Below, piece by piece: positions 35,671-47,019 of a stretch of 64,000 bases of DNA (positions are counted from its first letter, which is position 1; each line of letters begins with the position of its first letter). Under the pieces are notes generated by a model that had not been told where the DNA came from, made no database searches, and saw only the letters and a list, made by a program, of their open reading frames with translations. Both the position numbers and the translations under genes were made by a program. Origin of the DNA: Earliella scabrosa (taxonomy: Eukaryota; Basidiomycota; Agaricomycetes; Polyporales; Polyporaceae); assembly GCA_022605405.1 (NCBI GenBank), contig JABYQQ010000001.1:3348001-3412000 (forward strand). The letters run 5' to 3'.

Positions 35671-36736
35671 CTACTTGTGCGCGCTGGACGCGGGCCAGAA
35701 CACAGCAGCGACACCAGTGACCACACACACCGCCATGCATATTGACCCGAAGACGCCTCCGCTCAGCGACAGTTTGGACCACGCAAAGCAGAGTACGCCC
35801 ACAAGGGCTTGCACGAAGCCGACGATGGACAGCCACATGCACAGCGAATGACAGTGGTCCAGGAGGTGCGTCGGGGGCCGTCCGCGGCGGAATGGGCCCA
35901 CCTGTTCAAGATGCGGATTGGACGACCAGATGGGCTGGCTAGTGCTCGCGGTGCTCGAGCGGGATAGGTCGGCGTCGGTTGTCGCGTCGGAGGATAGACT
36001 GCCGCTTCCGATGGGGTTGGATGCGCTGTCGGCTAGCCCGGACTCGACTATGCGCTCCTCGCGCTTGGCCATGGTGAGCTTGTAGCGGATGAGGAAGAAG
36101 GCGGCAAGGAAGGAGAGGATGGCAGCAAACACGTGCACGACCAGGGCACCGGTGAGGCTTGCGTTCGCAATCTGGCTGACTACAGCCTCGCTTCCCCTGT
36201 CGTCTGGATCTGGTGCGGTCGAGCCCAGCAGCTGCGATTCCATGGCGGCGAAGAAGGTGGTCTGCGGGATGTGTGCGGTGAGTCCGACTGCACGAGGGAC
36301 AGGTACGGTGTCGACCAACGATAACGCTTATGAGTTGTAGCCTGTCCATCCATGTTGCTACGAGTCCAGCCAGAGCCCTCTTGCGGGCCTTCTCGTCCGT
36401 CTCGTCTTGGTCCTCTTGCGTCCCTAGGTCAACATGATCAGTATTCGGAGAGGTAACTACTATGCAGGGAGCGGACGTACATTTTCTTGACTGATTTCCG
36501 TCATTCTGGGCGCTCACTAGAGGGACATATATCGGAGGCTCACGCGGACGTTGGGGTGGGACGGCGAGGAGACCTTTGCCGCCGCCAAATAGGCGAGCAG
36601 TGGGAGAACGCGTAGGATGGAGCGGCGAGGGTTCCTCGGTGACTGGGTGCCCTTCTGGCAGCATTATGCGTGCTGACTGGTCGTCAGTATCTGAGAGGCT
36701 CGAATCACGCCTAGGGAGCACTCACGGACAGTAGAC
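35671..36736 (-). CDS. Conserved fungal multi-pass membrane protein of unknown function
   Basis: I do not recognise a named family. The coding frame ends at 35671 (PASSAHK). It has a disordered N-terminal third (SSLSDTDDQSARIMLPEGHP..., with a GGGKGLLAVPPQRP segment), then WMDRLQLISVITTFF-type sequence joined across an intron, and four likely membrane segments: near LQLISVI-TTFFAAM, LTGALVVHVFAAILSFLAAFFLI, LSIVGFVQALVGVLCFA and SICMAVCVVTGVAAVFW. Between segments 2 and 3 lies a Ser-rich loop. Sequences of this form are common in basidiomycete genomes as uncharacterised proteins. At least two introns are seen; the first coding exon is uncertain. An ATG at 36736 followed by a very short intron is one option, a start at an internal Met near 36665 another. 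Confidence 0.6.
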
Positions 36737-37626
36737 ATGGCTGATAAAGCGAAAGGAATAGCTGTCGCGCAAGTAACAGGGCCATGGGGTATATATTGCG
36801 ATGCAAAGCGCTGTGGTGGACCTTGTCGATGGGAGGCCGCGACGGTGCCGACTTGGAGTCGGAGAGAGAGGTGAATCAGTTGACGAGAGGGTGACTGATC
36901 TGGAAGCGAGCATTTGTATTGCTTTACGGTGACGACATCAGTGTATCAGTACTTGGAACGCGGTGTGCACCACTCTCGTCTTGATGGTGCGGAAGCTTGG
37001 TGGAGCGAGCCAGTGCTCGCGAGTCGCGCTCACCGCGTCCTAGCTGGCGGTGGTCTTGCCTACTGCCATGCAATTAACAACTCTACCGCTTACACGGGTG
37101 AGTGAAAACCAGAATTGTGGGTCGGGTGCCGGAGCGTTGGAGAGGCTCGCGGACTGACCGCAATCCGAGTGTGGGGTTACTTGAAGCTTGTCCTCGGATC
37201 GGAGCGCCAGAGTAACAGGGCAAAAGCCGCAGATGGCGCGCAAGGAACCGTGCATCTGTATGAGTGAGAAGTGCGTCCAGCTCCATCGGGAGACGTTAAT
37301 GCAAGCGACGGGAGAAAGCCACGTTGAACGCAGTCGGCTGTGGGAGGCAGAGGGAGAGCACTGGCAGGCAACGGCCGGAACGCGAGAGGCCCGACGCGAC
37401 AGACGCTCGCGGCGTGGGACACTGTGCCGCCCGCTGAGTCGCGCAGGGCGAGGCCCGAGGGACATCTCTCACCTGTCTCTCACCAACTCGCCCGGGACAC
37501 GTCTCGCTCTCACCGCTCTCTGCAGCGCATATAGCCACCTCCGTCTCTGTCTTCCGCACGCTCTCCGCCGTGGCTGCTCGCACACCCTCCCCCGCGCCCG
37601 CTCCTACCTCCCAAGAAAACCAAGTC
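36737..37626. other. Divergent upstream region of the membrane-protein and hemB genes
   Basis: There are 890 bases between divergent starts. A CT-rich leader and a TATA-like CATATAG about 100 bases before the hemB ATG are visible. I see no further gene. Confidence 0.4.
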
Positions 37627-38846
<1,220 letters not shown>

Positions 38847-40273
38847 GCGCAAAACGGGGCAGACGAACAAAATGGGTGTAACATTATAGATCATGTACTG
38901 GTGCACATCTGGAACTATTCTCCTCACGCTTCGAGCGAAGGTCCGCATCGCGGCAGGGATAGTGACGTATCGCTGTTTTGTTGACGGGTGTGGGGGAGAA
39001 GAACGTCTGTGCCTCTCGTTTGGAAGCACCGTGTTGACCAAGAATGTTTTCCCCACAGTTAATCTGGTCGGCTCACGACACATGTGCAACAATGCCGAGA
39101 TATAGCAGTCCAAGACTTACGACGGTTTCGACAGCGATGCTGCATTGGAGAGTACGCATCGACTCTGCAACCCATCCCCGATGCGTAGCACCTGGCCCGT
39201 CACCACTGTCGAGTCTAAACATAGCCTGCGATACTAGGTACAGCTAGTCAGGCCTAGTCAGGACACAATACTGCCTTGCGGCTCACCATTGCGGCATAGC
39301 TATGTACATCCAGAACGTCTAAGCCTTAACGCTCCTCCTGCTCGGTGGCAGTTGGTGCACGCGCGCGGCTGAGTGAACCCACCTCGATATTTCCACCGCT
39401 GGCGGTCCGGCAGCGCGGAGTACTGGTCCTCGGTCCGTCGCTTTGGGATTGCGAAACAAGGTGTGTCTGGTCTACTGTCTACATTCACATTCAGCGCCAG
39501 ATTCCAAGTTGTCCCGTCGTGAACCTGACTGGCAAAACGGTTCATGGATCGAGCTGCGCTCCGGCCGCATGAGACCCACAGGTTCGCTGACCGTATGTTT
39601 TCCGTGCAAAGTCTAGTGTTGTATAGACTCGCGTACGATGCGCCTAGGTCAACATTGATGTGCCTTGAACGCTCATGGGAACGATGAAGAGCGCCGACAG
39701 GAGCTCTCTGCGGGATGGATTCGATGGAACGAGGTAGGTGGAGCCCTAGTCAGGGTCTGAAGGATGTATAGACCGGGCTGTGTCGTTCAATATTCAATGC
39801 TCACCGATGTACTCACCACTTATACTCACTGTCAACGACGATATTCCAAAATCCCATCCATGTCGCCTAAGGCCCACTACCACTCTTGCGCAGACCGCGT
39901 TGTCCACTTATGCAATAATCTTTTGAGGCGGCGATGCTCGGGTACGTTCTGGATACCTTGTGCTCCCCTGACCATCATACTACCGCTCCGAGCGCTCACC
40001 ATTCCGATCTAACCACCGGACAGGTCCACATCTACCGCCAGGCCGCCTGTTCCTCTCCGCGTAGGCTCGAATGTCCTCGACTGGTCACGCAAAGCTTTGT
40101 GAGCGGCAGTCGGATATCGGTAGAGAAGGGTAGAGAAGAGTCGCTCGCGACATGTACAAAAAGCATCGATGTCCATGCTAGAACAGCAGGATCACCAGTC
40201 CTACTCCAGCCTGCCTCAGCACCAGAACAACCCAGCTTCGCCTACCATCCTTCTTTACTCACGTCTCTCCACC
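38847..40273. other. 1.4 kb without a recognised gene
   Basis: No frame has family similarity. The right end is the promoter of DPBB copy 2, with only a weak TACAAAAA element about 120 bases before its ATG. Confidence 0.4.
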
Positions 40274-40765
40274 ATGTCTTGCAAAGTCTTCTTCTCCGCT
40301 GTTCTCGCCGCTGTTACTGTCGTTCGTGCCGCGCCGACGACCTTCTTCGGTGATGGTACGTCTCCACACGCATCCACTTTCTGGCCTACGACCAAACCCG
40401 TTCATCATGTTGTTCATAGCCACCTACTATTTTCCCAACGGCGGGATTGGTGCCTGCGGTGCCCCGAGTCAGAACACTGACCTCGTCGTCGCCCTGAGCC
40501 CCAACCAGTACGCAGGCGGGGCGAACTGCTGGCGCCACATCGGAGTGCACTGTAAGCCTAGCGTCCGGTCGTTCCTGCGCTGTCTGTACTCACGGTATTA
40601 TCCTTTGCCTCTGTCTACACAGACCAAGGCCGCTTCGTCGATGCCACGGTGGTCGACCTGTGCCCTAGCTGTCCGTCCGGCAGTATCGATCTCTCTCCTG
40701 CCGCGTTCACGCGGCTTGCGAGCGTTGATGCGGGCCGCATTCAGGTTAGCTGGGATTATGAGTGA
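40274..40765 (+). CDS. Secreted RlpA-like double-psi beta-barrel protein, copy 2 (118 aa)
   Basis: Inferred exons are 40274-40355, 40420-40551 and 40623-40765, giving 357 bases and 118 residues. A signal peptide (about residues 1-20) precedes one DPBB domain: ATYYFPNGGIGACG, ALSPNQYAGGANCWRHIGV, DATVVDLCPSC and SIDLSPAAF. The acidic residue of the expansin-like motif is kept (SIDLS instead of HIDLS). Exon boundaries and the 132-base middle exon equal those of the copies at 28862 and 41871, so all three come from one ancestral gene. An extracellular wall-loosening or developmental role is inferred from the family. Confidence 0.88.
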
Positions 40766-41870
40766 ATGGAACCGGAGTAACAGCTCTGTACTGCTGGAAC
40801 GAAGCCCGTGAACCAATGTAAACTGCATCGGAAGACTGTGTCGATACATGTAATTGTTCATTGTGATTCCAGTGAATGCCATATGTCGCGTATACTCGGT
40901 GTACGATGCTGATGTGTGTTTACTATGGGCAAGTGTGGCTATGGAAGGGACAGCTGTTGTATGGCACATCAAGATACATAGTGACGGCGTACGCACCGTC
41001 GTTGGCTTCTTCAGACGGGAAGTTATGCATTACCCGCCTGAGGCACAGGGTCGAATAGGCCATGATTATCATCGAGGGTCATCTGAATCCTTGAACGGAC
41101 TGATCATGAAATGTTTGTGATTTTACACCACTACTTAGAGCTCTGTCCTGCTTCTAGTTAGCTCCACAGAGCACATTCCATATTCGAGTATGTGCAAGCA
41201 CCTGACAGCGACAAACACGGCGACGCACCCATCTTTCGCAGCAGGGTCCTAAATGGCAAATGGAGGTAGCCACGTCAACATGCTGTGTTGTGGTTGCGCT
41301 GTGCTCAAATGTGGAAAGTGTAGGCTCGAGTCGACCCCGTTCATGGCCATGTTTGCGAGATTAATCTGCCGTAACATATGGGCATGCGCGTGCCTCTTGG
41401 CAGTGCGTTTGTCTAGCGGGGCGTTAGCAATCCCGCAAGACGAGGGGCATCATTTGAGTCGAGCACTAGAACGTGCGACTGTCAGCATGCGCTTGCCGGA
41501 TACATAGCACCTGCCAAGGGTAGTGTACTACAACTCACCCATGCCGGGTCATCTCCGTTTCCTTTGAAATTCTACGCTGTAATCGCGCCTCATCAGATGA
41601 TTGTCTAGACAGAGCAATACTACACCCAGACTTAGCGGACGAATTCAGGCTTGATGTATTATCAGTCGAGCCACCGGTGGTAAGTCTTGCGGTGCTGTTG
41701 TTCCAGGTGCGTCCGCGCCCTCATGTAGATGTAAAACACAGCCTCTGGAAGGGACTATAAATCTTACCGGTTTTAGCCCAGGATCGTCAACAGCTTAAGC
41801 CAACCATTACACGCGCGACTCAGCGTATTCCTCTGCCCATCGCATATCGTCTACCATCGGTAGTATTGAC
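40766..41870. other. 1.1 kb between DPBB copies 2 and 3
   Basis: No recognised gene or repeat. It ends with the promoter of copy 3, including its TATA box at 41756. Confidence 0.4.
41756..41762 (+). promoter_or_regulatory. TATA box of DPBB copy 3
   Basis: TATAAAT lies 115 bases before the ATG at 41871. Confidence 0.55.
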
Positions 41871-42350
41871 ATGATGATTGGTGTTGCCGCGCTCCTCGTT
41901 TGGGTCGGTATTGGATTCTCTGTTGCTGCAAACGCCGGTAGTGGTCAGTTACTCATCTGCTCGGTAATTCAACGCCACTGACCTCACAACACTGTCTACA
42001 GCTACTCATTACCAGCCGACTGACGCACTCGGAGCCTGTGGAAGGCCAAAGCAAAACAACGACCTGGTCGTCGCTCTCAGCCCCTTCGAATTTGCAGGCG
42101 GTGCAAATTGCTGGCGTCGGATGGGCGTGAACTGTGCGTCGCTTGATGGTTCCGATTCGCTACAACTCATACTTACCTTGCTCTAGACCGGGGCAGAATC
42201 ATCAACGTGACTATTGTTGACATGTGCACTGGCTGTGAGCCTGGACATTTGCTGGACATATCGATTTGTCTGAAGGCGCATTCCAGCTTCTCGAGGATCT
42301 TGACATCGGAGTCCTCCAAGATGTCGACTACGATTACGAGTGAATGCTAA
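41871..42350 (+). pseudogene. Secreted DPBB protein copy 3, frameshifted near its C-terminus
   Basis: Inferred exons are 41871-41943, 42002-42133 and 42187-42350. The signal peptide (about residues 1-22) and most of the barrel are intact: ATHYQPTDALGACG, ALSPFEFAGGANCWRRMGV and IVDMCTGCEPGH. An 11-base insertion at 42241-42251 (CTGGACATTTG followed by CTGGACATA) shifts the frame exactly at the GHIDLS motif, so the last 35 or so residues are unrelated and the conserved aspartate is lost. The shifted frame stops at 42350 (122 residues). Past the insertion the old frame still encodes a family-like end and a stop at 42341-42343. Without the insertion the length would equal copy 1 (116 residues). 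The frameshift is probably recent; a sequencing error is the alternative. Confidence 0.82.
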
Positions 42351-42760
42351 TCAGCGGAAGACATACTTTGTTCATGTCCCGACATTGGCGGTGTTGTACC
42401 ACTACTAGGTGTGAGTCACGAAGGAGAGGAAGGCAAGTGACTGTGATGGGAACTTACCACATAGTACAGACTGAGTCATTGTCATGCTCATGGGGACGTG
42501 AGCGACTTGCAAACATACCGGCGGTGTGCGTTATGCTTTCAGCTCATGGCCGCGTGGTTCATACGGCGAGCAGTTATTGTATTGGGAATGGCATTATACA
42601 ACAGGGCAACTAGTCCCCATACTACAATGAGTCCGTGTTAGTCGCGTGGCGATTTTAAGGACGTGAGGTCGTGCAGGTCGTATCTGGAGCGGAAGTTCAC
42701 TTCTGAACAAGGATGGTAGTAGAAGGATCTATAGACTCACCGCGAGTACTGGTTGTCTAA
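42351..42760. other. Convergent 3' region of DPBB copy 3 and the FIT-family gene
   Basis: There are 410 bases with no coding frame or repeat that I can support. Confidence 0.4.
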
Positions 42761-43681
42761 TCATGACTTTTTCGACGTCGCAGCCTTGGGTCCGACGGCA
42801 AGATTCGTCCCAGAGACGTAGTACGGCAGCTGCGTCACTCCAAATGCGACCAACCCAAGCACTAATGACACGAGCAGGTCAAACTCATGCACCTGGGACA
42901 AGCAGCAACGCATCGACTCACCATAACCAGTGAATTTCTCCAGAGGGGTGTGGAAGTACACACTTGTCGTGTAGATTGCAAAGAGCGAGACACATGTCAC
43001 GACGCCCGCAAACGTAACAGCTAGATTGTGCACGGGTGACCACGATCCGGGTCCTGCAAGCTTCGCGAATGACCACCGGAGTTGGTCGACGAGGAACAGC
43101 GTTGACATCGTCAAGAGGAAGATGTGACCAGACACATCGTGCCCTCTTCGCAGCCTTGGCGTCCCAGTCCAATGTCCGTCGGGGAGAAGAAGGGACGCCG
43201 GAAAGAGCGCGGGGTGTGTGTCGGGGGAGATTGTCGACCGGGTATAGCAGTATTCGGCGGGTACAGGTACACCCGCGCCAGAAGGGAGGTGAAGAACGCA
43301 CTCGCCTCCAGTGGATGCGATCAGTCTGTCGAAGACGGGTGGGCCGAAGAACCAACTGGTGAACGCGAGCCATATGCTGGTAGCGAGGATGTACTGTGCG
43401 AAGCGTACTGGCGTGCGGGTTGCACGAGGGCTAGTGAAGAAGAGGAAGAGGAATGTCGCTGTAGTCCATCCCCAAAGTCTCTTGGTGAAGTAAACATTGA
43501 GTGGGTTCTTCTTGGATGCGAAGTAGTCGGTTTCGTGCAGATGATGGGGCAGGGCAGTGATTAGTGGGTTGGACGTGTCGAGGTAAGTGTTATTTGCGAC
43601 GGAATAGAGCGTGCCAAACAGCACAATCGAAGCAGTTGCTGCGATGGCAAGGTAGCGAACGTTGGGTGTTGGCGAGGACAT
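42761..43681 (-). CDS. FIT2/Scs3-family ER lipid protein (286 aa)
   Basis: Inferred exons are 43681-42922 and 42861-42761, giving 861 bases and 286 residues. FIT proteins are multi-pass ER membrane acyl-CoA diphosphatases needed for lipid-droplet budding and phospholipid balance (yeast Scs3 and Yft2). The family's active-site segment is GHDVSGHIFLLTMS, with its histidine; a second catalytic histidine lies in VYFHTPLEKFTGY. About six hydrophobic segments are visible, including ATASIVLFGTLYSVA, WTTATFLFLFF, LATSIWLAFTSWFF and LAVTFAGVVTCVSLFAIY. The C-terminus is basic (KAATSKKS), consistent with ER retention. The 60-base intron is a multiple of three without an in-frame stop. The start at 43681 gives MSSPTPNVRYLA; the frame is open to 43744. 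Confidence 0.87.
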   Translation of the reverse strand: MSSPTPNVRYLAIAATASIVLFGTLYSVANNTYLDTSNPLITALPHHLHETDYFASKKNPLNVYFTKRLWGWTTATFLFLFFTSPRATRTPVRFAQYILATSIWLAFTSWFFGPPVFDRLIASTGGECVLHLPSGAGVPVPAEYCYTRSTISPDTHPALFPASLLLPDGHWTGTPRLRRGHDVSGHIFLLTMSTLFLVDQLRWSFAKLAGPGSWSPVHNLAVTFAGVVTCVSLFAIYTTSVYFHTPLEKFTGYGESMRCCLSQVHEFDLLVSLVLGLVAFGVTQLPYYVSGTNLAVGPKAATSKKS

Positions 43682-44020
43682 CGTGGTTGGAGGAAGAGAT
43701 GCAGCGCCGTCGATGGCCGGACGGCGGACGCGTCCCATGTCCACACGTAGTGACGTACATCATTTACAGCGCTACAACCATATGCCACGCGCGAGATGCC
43801 ATAACAGGCAATTCCCGACGACTGCTGTAACGCGCTCGCGCAGGCGCAGCAACTACCTAGCTGCTGGAACAGCATTCGATAGCATATGATGTGTATTATT
43901 ACATTGAGTGTCCCCTCCAGATTTCTACTTTACACGATCTCAGTGGAAGTGGCATTGCCGTCGGTCCATCATCGTACGCATGGTCAGCGACGAGACTTCT
44001 GAGGCACGAGCACCCGTCGC
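43682..44020. other. 339 bases between the FIT and ARPC4 genes
   Basis: Both flanking genes are on the minus strand, so this holds the FIT promoter and the ARPC4 3' end. Nothing more is seen. Confidence 0.4.
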
Positions 44021-44872
44021 TCACACATTGAACTAAGGGCGCAGTGAGTATTCATTCACCACGTAACCATCAGGTGCACTTACAGCAGTCAAGTAGGATT
44101 CGGCAACGACACGCGCGCGTGCGTTCAGGCTGAGCTTCATCTCGCTGATCTCCTTATCCACTTCCTCCATAAATCTGTTCAAGGTCAGTGAAGGCGCAGA
44201 CACGAAAGGCGACAGAGCACGCACTGGATGATGAAGTCGACGATCTTGTGCTTCAGCATCGTGTCCGTGTGGTTGTTTGTGATGAGGAAAGATATGTCGT
44301 AGCCCTGCGTCCGCAGCCGTACATAGGCGGATGCGACTCGGAAGAGAAACTGATACACGCACCTTGACTGGTTTTCTCCTCAAGACAATGAAGCTCTCTG
44401 CCCTCTGCATCATGAACCGCGTAAACTTGTGGCACAATATCCGCTCAATCTCGTCCGCCTGCTTGATCTTGATGCTTATCCGCACAGAGTTAACTGACGG
44501 CTCGATGAGCACACGCTCATTCTCGTTTCGCGAGATCGTGAGGGGATTCAGAAGCACTTCCTTCGAGGCACTGCAGTGACCGTTGGAGTCAGTATGCTGC
44601 GGGAACTGATGGTTTCGCGGACGTACGCGACCTCTACTTCAGGTTTGTTATGGCGTTCTACAACCTATACTGCATGGTGAATGCTACCGCCAGTCTATGC
44701 ACGCAGGCTTGGACATACTTGAGACGAGAAATCCTCGAGAGTGAGCGCAGCAGTGAGGGTTGACCTGACGGCCGCAAGGTAGGGTCGCAGAACGTTGGAC
44801 TACCAGAGACAGACCCAGACTCCATCAGCACTGTATGTTCCCTTGAGCGGGGGTCGACAGGATGCCTACCAT
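44021..44872 (-). CDS. ARPC4: Arp2/3 complex subunit 4, p20 (170 aa, seven exons)
   Basis: Inferred exons are 44872-44870 (the ATG alone), 44799-44719, 44664-44627, 44570-44363, 44304-44225, 44174-44084 and 44032-44021 (12 bases), totalling 513 bases and 170 residues, the normal p20 length. ARPC4 is a core subunit of the Arp2/3 complex that nucleates branched actin at endocytic patches. The sequence is highly conserved: [75 protein letters not shown] and [20 protein letters not shown]. If the first intron is correct, only the initiator codon lies upstream of it. It is divergent from the FKBP gene with 149 bases between start codons. Confidence 0.94.
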
Positions 44873-45021
44873 GGCGGGCAAGCGGAAGACGTCGCGGTCG
44901 AGGAGAGGATCAGATTCGAGCGGAGATCAACCCGCACGCGCTCAAATTTCCGCAACACGCTCACGCGCGTCTCCGGCTTTCTGCTCGTGTCCGCCTGCTC
45001 TGCCCACCAAAATCCCAAAAG
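44873..45021. promoter_or_regulatory. 149-base bidirectional promoter between ARPC4 and the FKBP gene
   Basis: The two ATG codons point away from each other with only 149 bases between them, so both core promoters and leaders must share this space. No TATA box is visible. Confidence 0.6.
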
Positions 45022-46522
45022 ATGTCCGTCGCCATCGCGCTCTGGTGCGTCCAAGTCGTGTCTTACGCGTCTTATGGTGTCTCTGACGCGTCGGTGCTCT
45101 CTCGTGCAGGAGTCTCACCGTCAAGCCTGGGGAACCGACTCCGCTCGTTCCCGCGGCCGACATCCAAATCACGAACGTCGCTCTGGGTGACGATATCGCA
45201 GACGAGAAGGGTCGCACTGTCGTCAAGATTCACTACAAGGCTCCGGGTCAGCACCCGCCGAGCGACGACGAAGAGGATGAGGAGGACGAGGATGAGAGTG
45301 AGGAGTCGTCCTTTGAGACCGCTGTTCTGTGCTCGCTGGTTCCTGGCCGGGTACGTCATCTCTTGTGACAGAGTCAAGAGCATGATTGAGCTCCTCAATC
45401 GTAGGATGAGCAAAGGACCGTCAGCATTGTCCTCTCTGAAGACGAGGAGTATCTGATTGAACTTACGGGTAAAAAGTCGGTCTTGAGGTACTACGGATGG
45501 GTGACTAGTCGCTGACCTCTCTGCAGCACCGTGTACCTCATGGGAAACTATATCGGTACGTCTGTGACACACCGGATCCTTCTGTGTAGCAGGGACATGC
45601 TGACGAGCCGACTGACAGATGCTGGGAAAGGAGAACAGAGTGATTTCAGCGATGAGGACGACTCCGAAGACGGTTATGACCTGCGAGACGTTAGCTCGGA
45701 TGTCGAGGTTGATCCCAACGAACTCGATATGCTCAGTGACGATGAAGAGTATGTGTCGTGCATTCATCCGTGTCAGGCCATGTCTGATGTTCCGCAGCCG
45801 GTTCGAGGAGATCGTCGACGAGCCTCCGAAGGAGGCTTCTAAGAAGCGTCCTCGCGAGTCGGATGCAACTGAAAGTGAGCAGCCCTCCAAGGCGGAGAAG
45901 AAGAAGCAGAAGAAGCAGAAGGGCGAGAATGGTGAGGCCGTCGAGGCTCCTACGCAAGAGAAAAAGGAGAAGGGCAAGCAGAAGGAGAAGGAGAAGGGTG
46001 AGAAGGAGAAGAAACCTAAGGGCGAGACGAAGACCCTGGCGGGCGGCGTGCAAGTGGTCGACCACAAAGTCGGCACAGGCCCCAAAGCCAAATCAGGAAA
46101 TGTGGTGTCCATGCGTTACATTGGGAGGCTACAGAACGGGAAGATATTCGATCAAAACAAGTCGGGGAAGCCGGTGAGTAAGGTCATATGCAGGGGTTTG
46201 TAGGAAGGCGTCTGAACATGGACACAGTTCCAGTTCCGGCTAGGCCAAGGCGAGGTTATCAAGGGTAGGTTGCTTGACATATCATAATAACACAACCGAC
46301 CTATCAATCCTCGGTGTAGGTTGGGACGTCGGTATCGTCGGCATGCAGCCCGGTGGTGAACGGATACTTACGATTCCAGCACCCATGGCATATGGAAAGA
46401 GGGCACAGCAAGGCATTCCTGCCAACTCGACTTTGACTTTTGGTAAGTACTTGCAAGTTATGGCATCCGACCGACCACTTAAAGCCAGTGCAGAAGTCAA
46501 GTTGCTCGAGATCAAGAACTGA
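45022..46522 (+). CDS. Nucleolar FKBP-type peptidyl-prolyl isomerase, Fpr3/Fpr4 type (352 aa)
   Basis: Nine inferred exons (45022-45044, 45110-45350, 45405-45475, 45527-45555, 45619-45748, 45798-46173, 46228-46264, 46320-46442, 46494-46522) sum to 1059 bases, 352 residues. An N-terminal nucleoplasmin-like part ([21 protein letters not shown], then [20 protein letters not shown]) is followed by acidic runs ([14 protein letters not shown], and [19 protein letters not shown]), a Lys/Glu-rich basic stretch and a C-terminal FKBP domain ([50 protein letters not shown]). This layout is that of Fpr3/Fpr4, which isomerise prolines of histone H3 and act as histone chaperones in nucleolus and nucleus. 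The third intron has an atypical GTCGGT donor, needed to restore TGKN. Confidence 0.94.
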
Positions 46523-47019
46523 GCGCTGCGACCACCAGTCTCGCTTCGATCTCACCTCTGCCAAAGTTATCCGGACTGTTCTGCTCCATCGCTGTCTACT
46601 CACCCAAAATTACTGTAGTATCTCTCTGGCCCGGCTTGGTACACGCTTCCATGATGCTATATTTTCTTGGTGCTTTGCAATAGCATTTTGTGTGGATGAC
46701 CTTTCGACGTCTCAATCGGTATGCTCGGCAGCTCGGGTTATTTGCAGTCTGAGCATGGCTGACATATGCCAATGCAGAACGCTCGCACGAGTGTGGGTAC
46801 CGCTTGATCATGAATGTGCCTACTCTCGAGCGTACCCTCTTCTTTGGTGTGTATACCGATCCCACGCATTTGTGTTACGGTCCGGTGTTCGTTCTACCCA
46901 ATGGGCAGGTGACACTTCCAATCTCTGTCAGCCGAGCTAGCCAGGGGGGTTTAAGCTCGAGTCGTGCTCTCTACTTCACCAAATACTATCACCATCCGTC
47001 ACCGGGCGACATACGACAA
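46523..47019. other. 497 bases upstream of the hydrolase gene
   Basis: Tandem orientation of both neighbours puts the FKBP 3' end and the hydrolase promoter here. No coding frame of known type. Confidence 0.4.
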
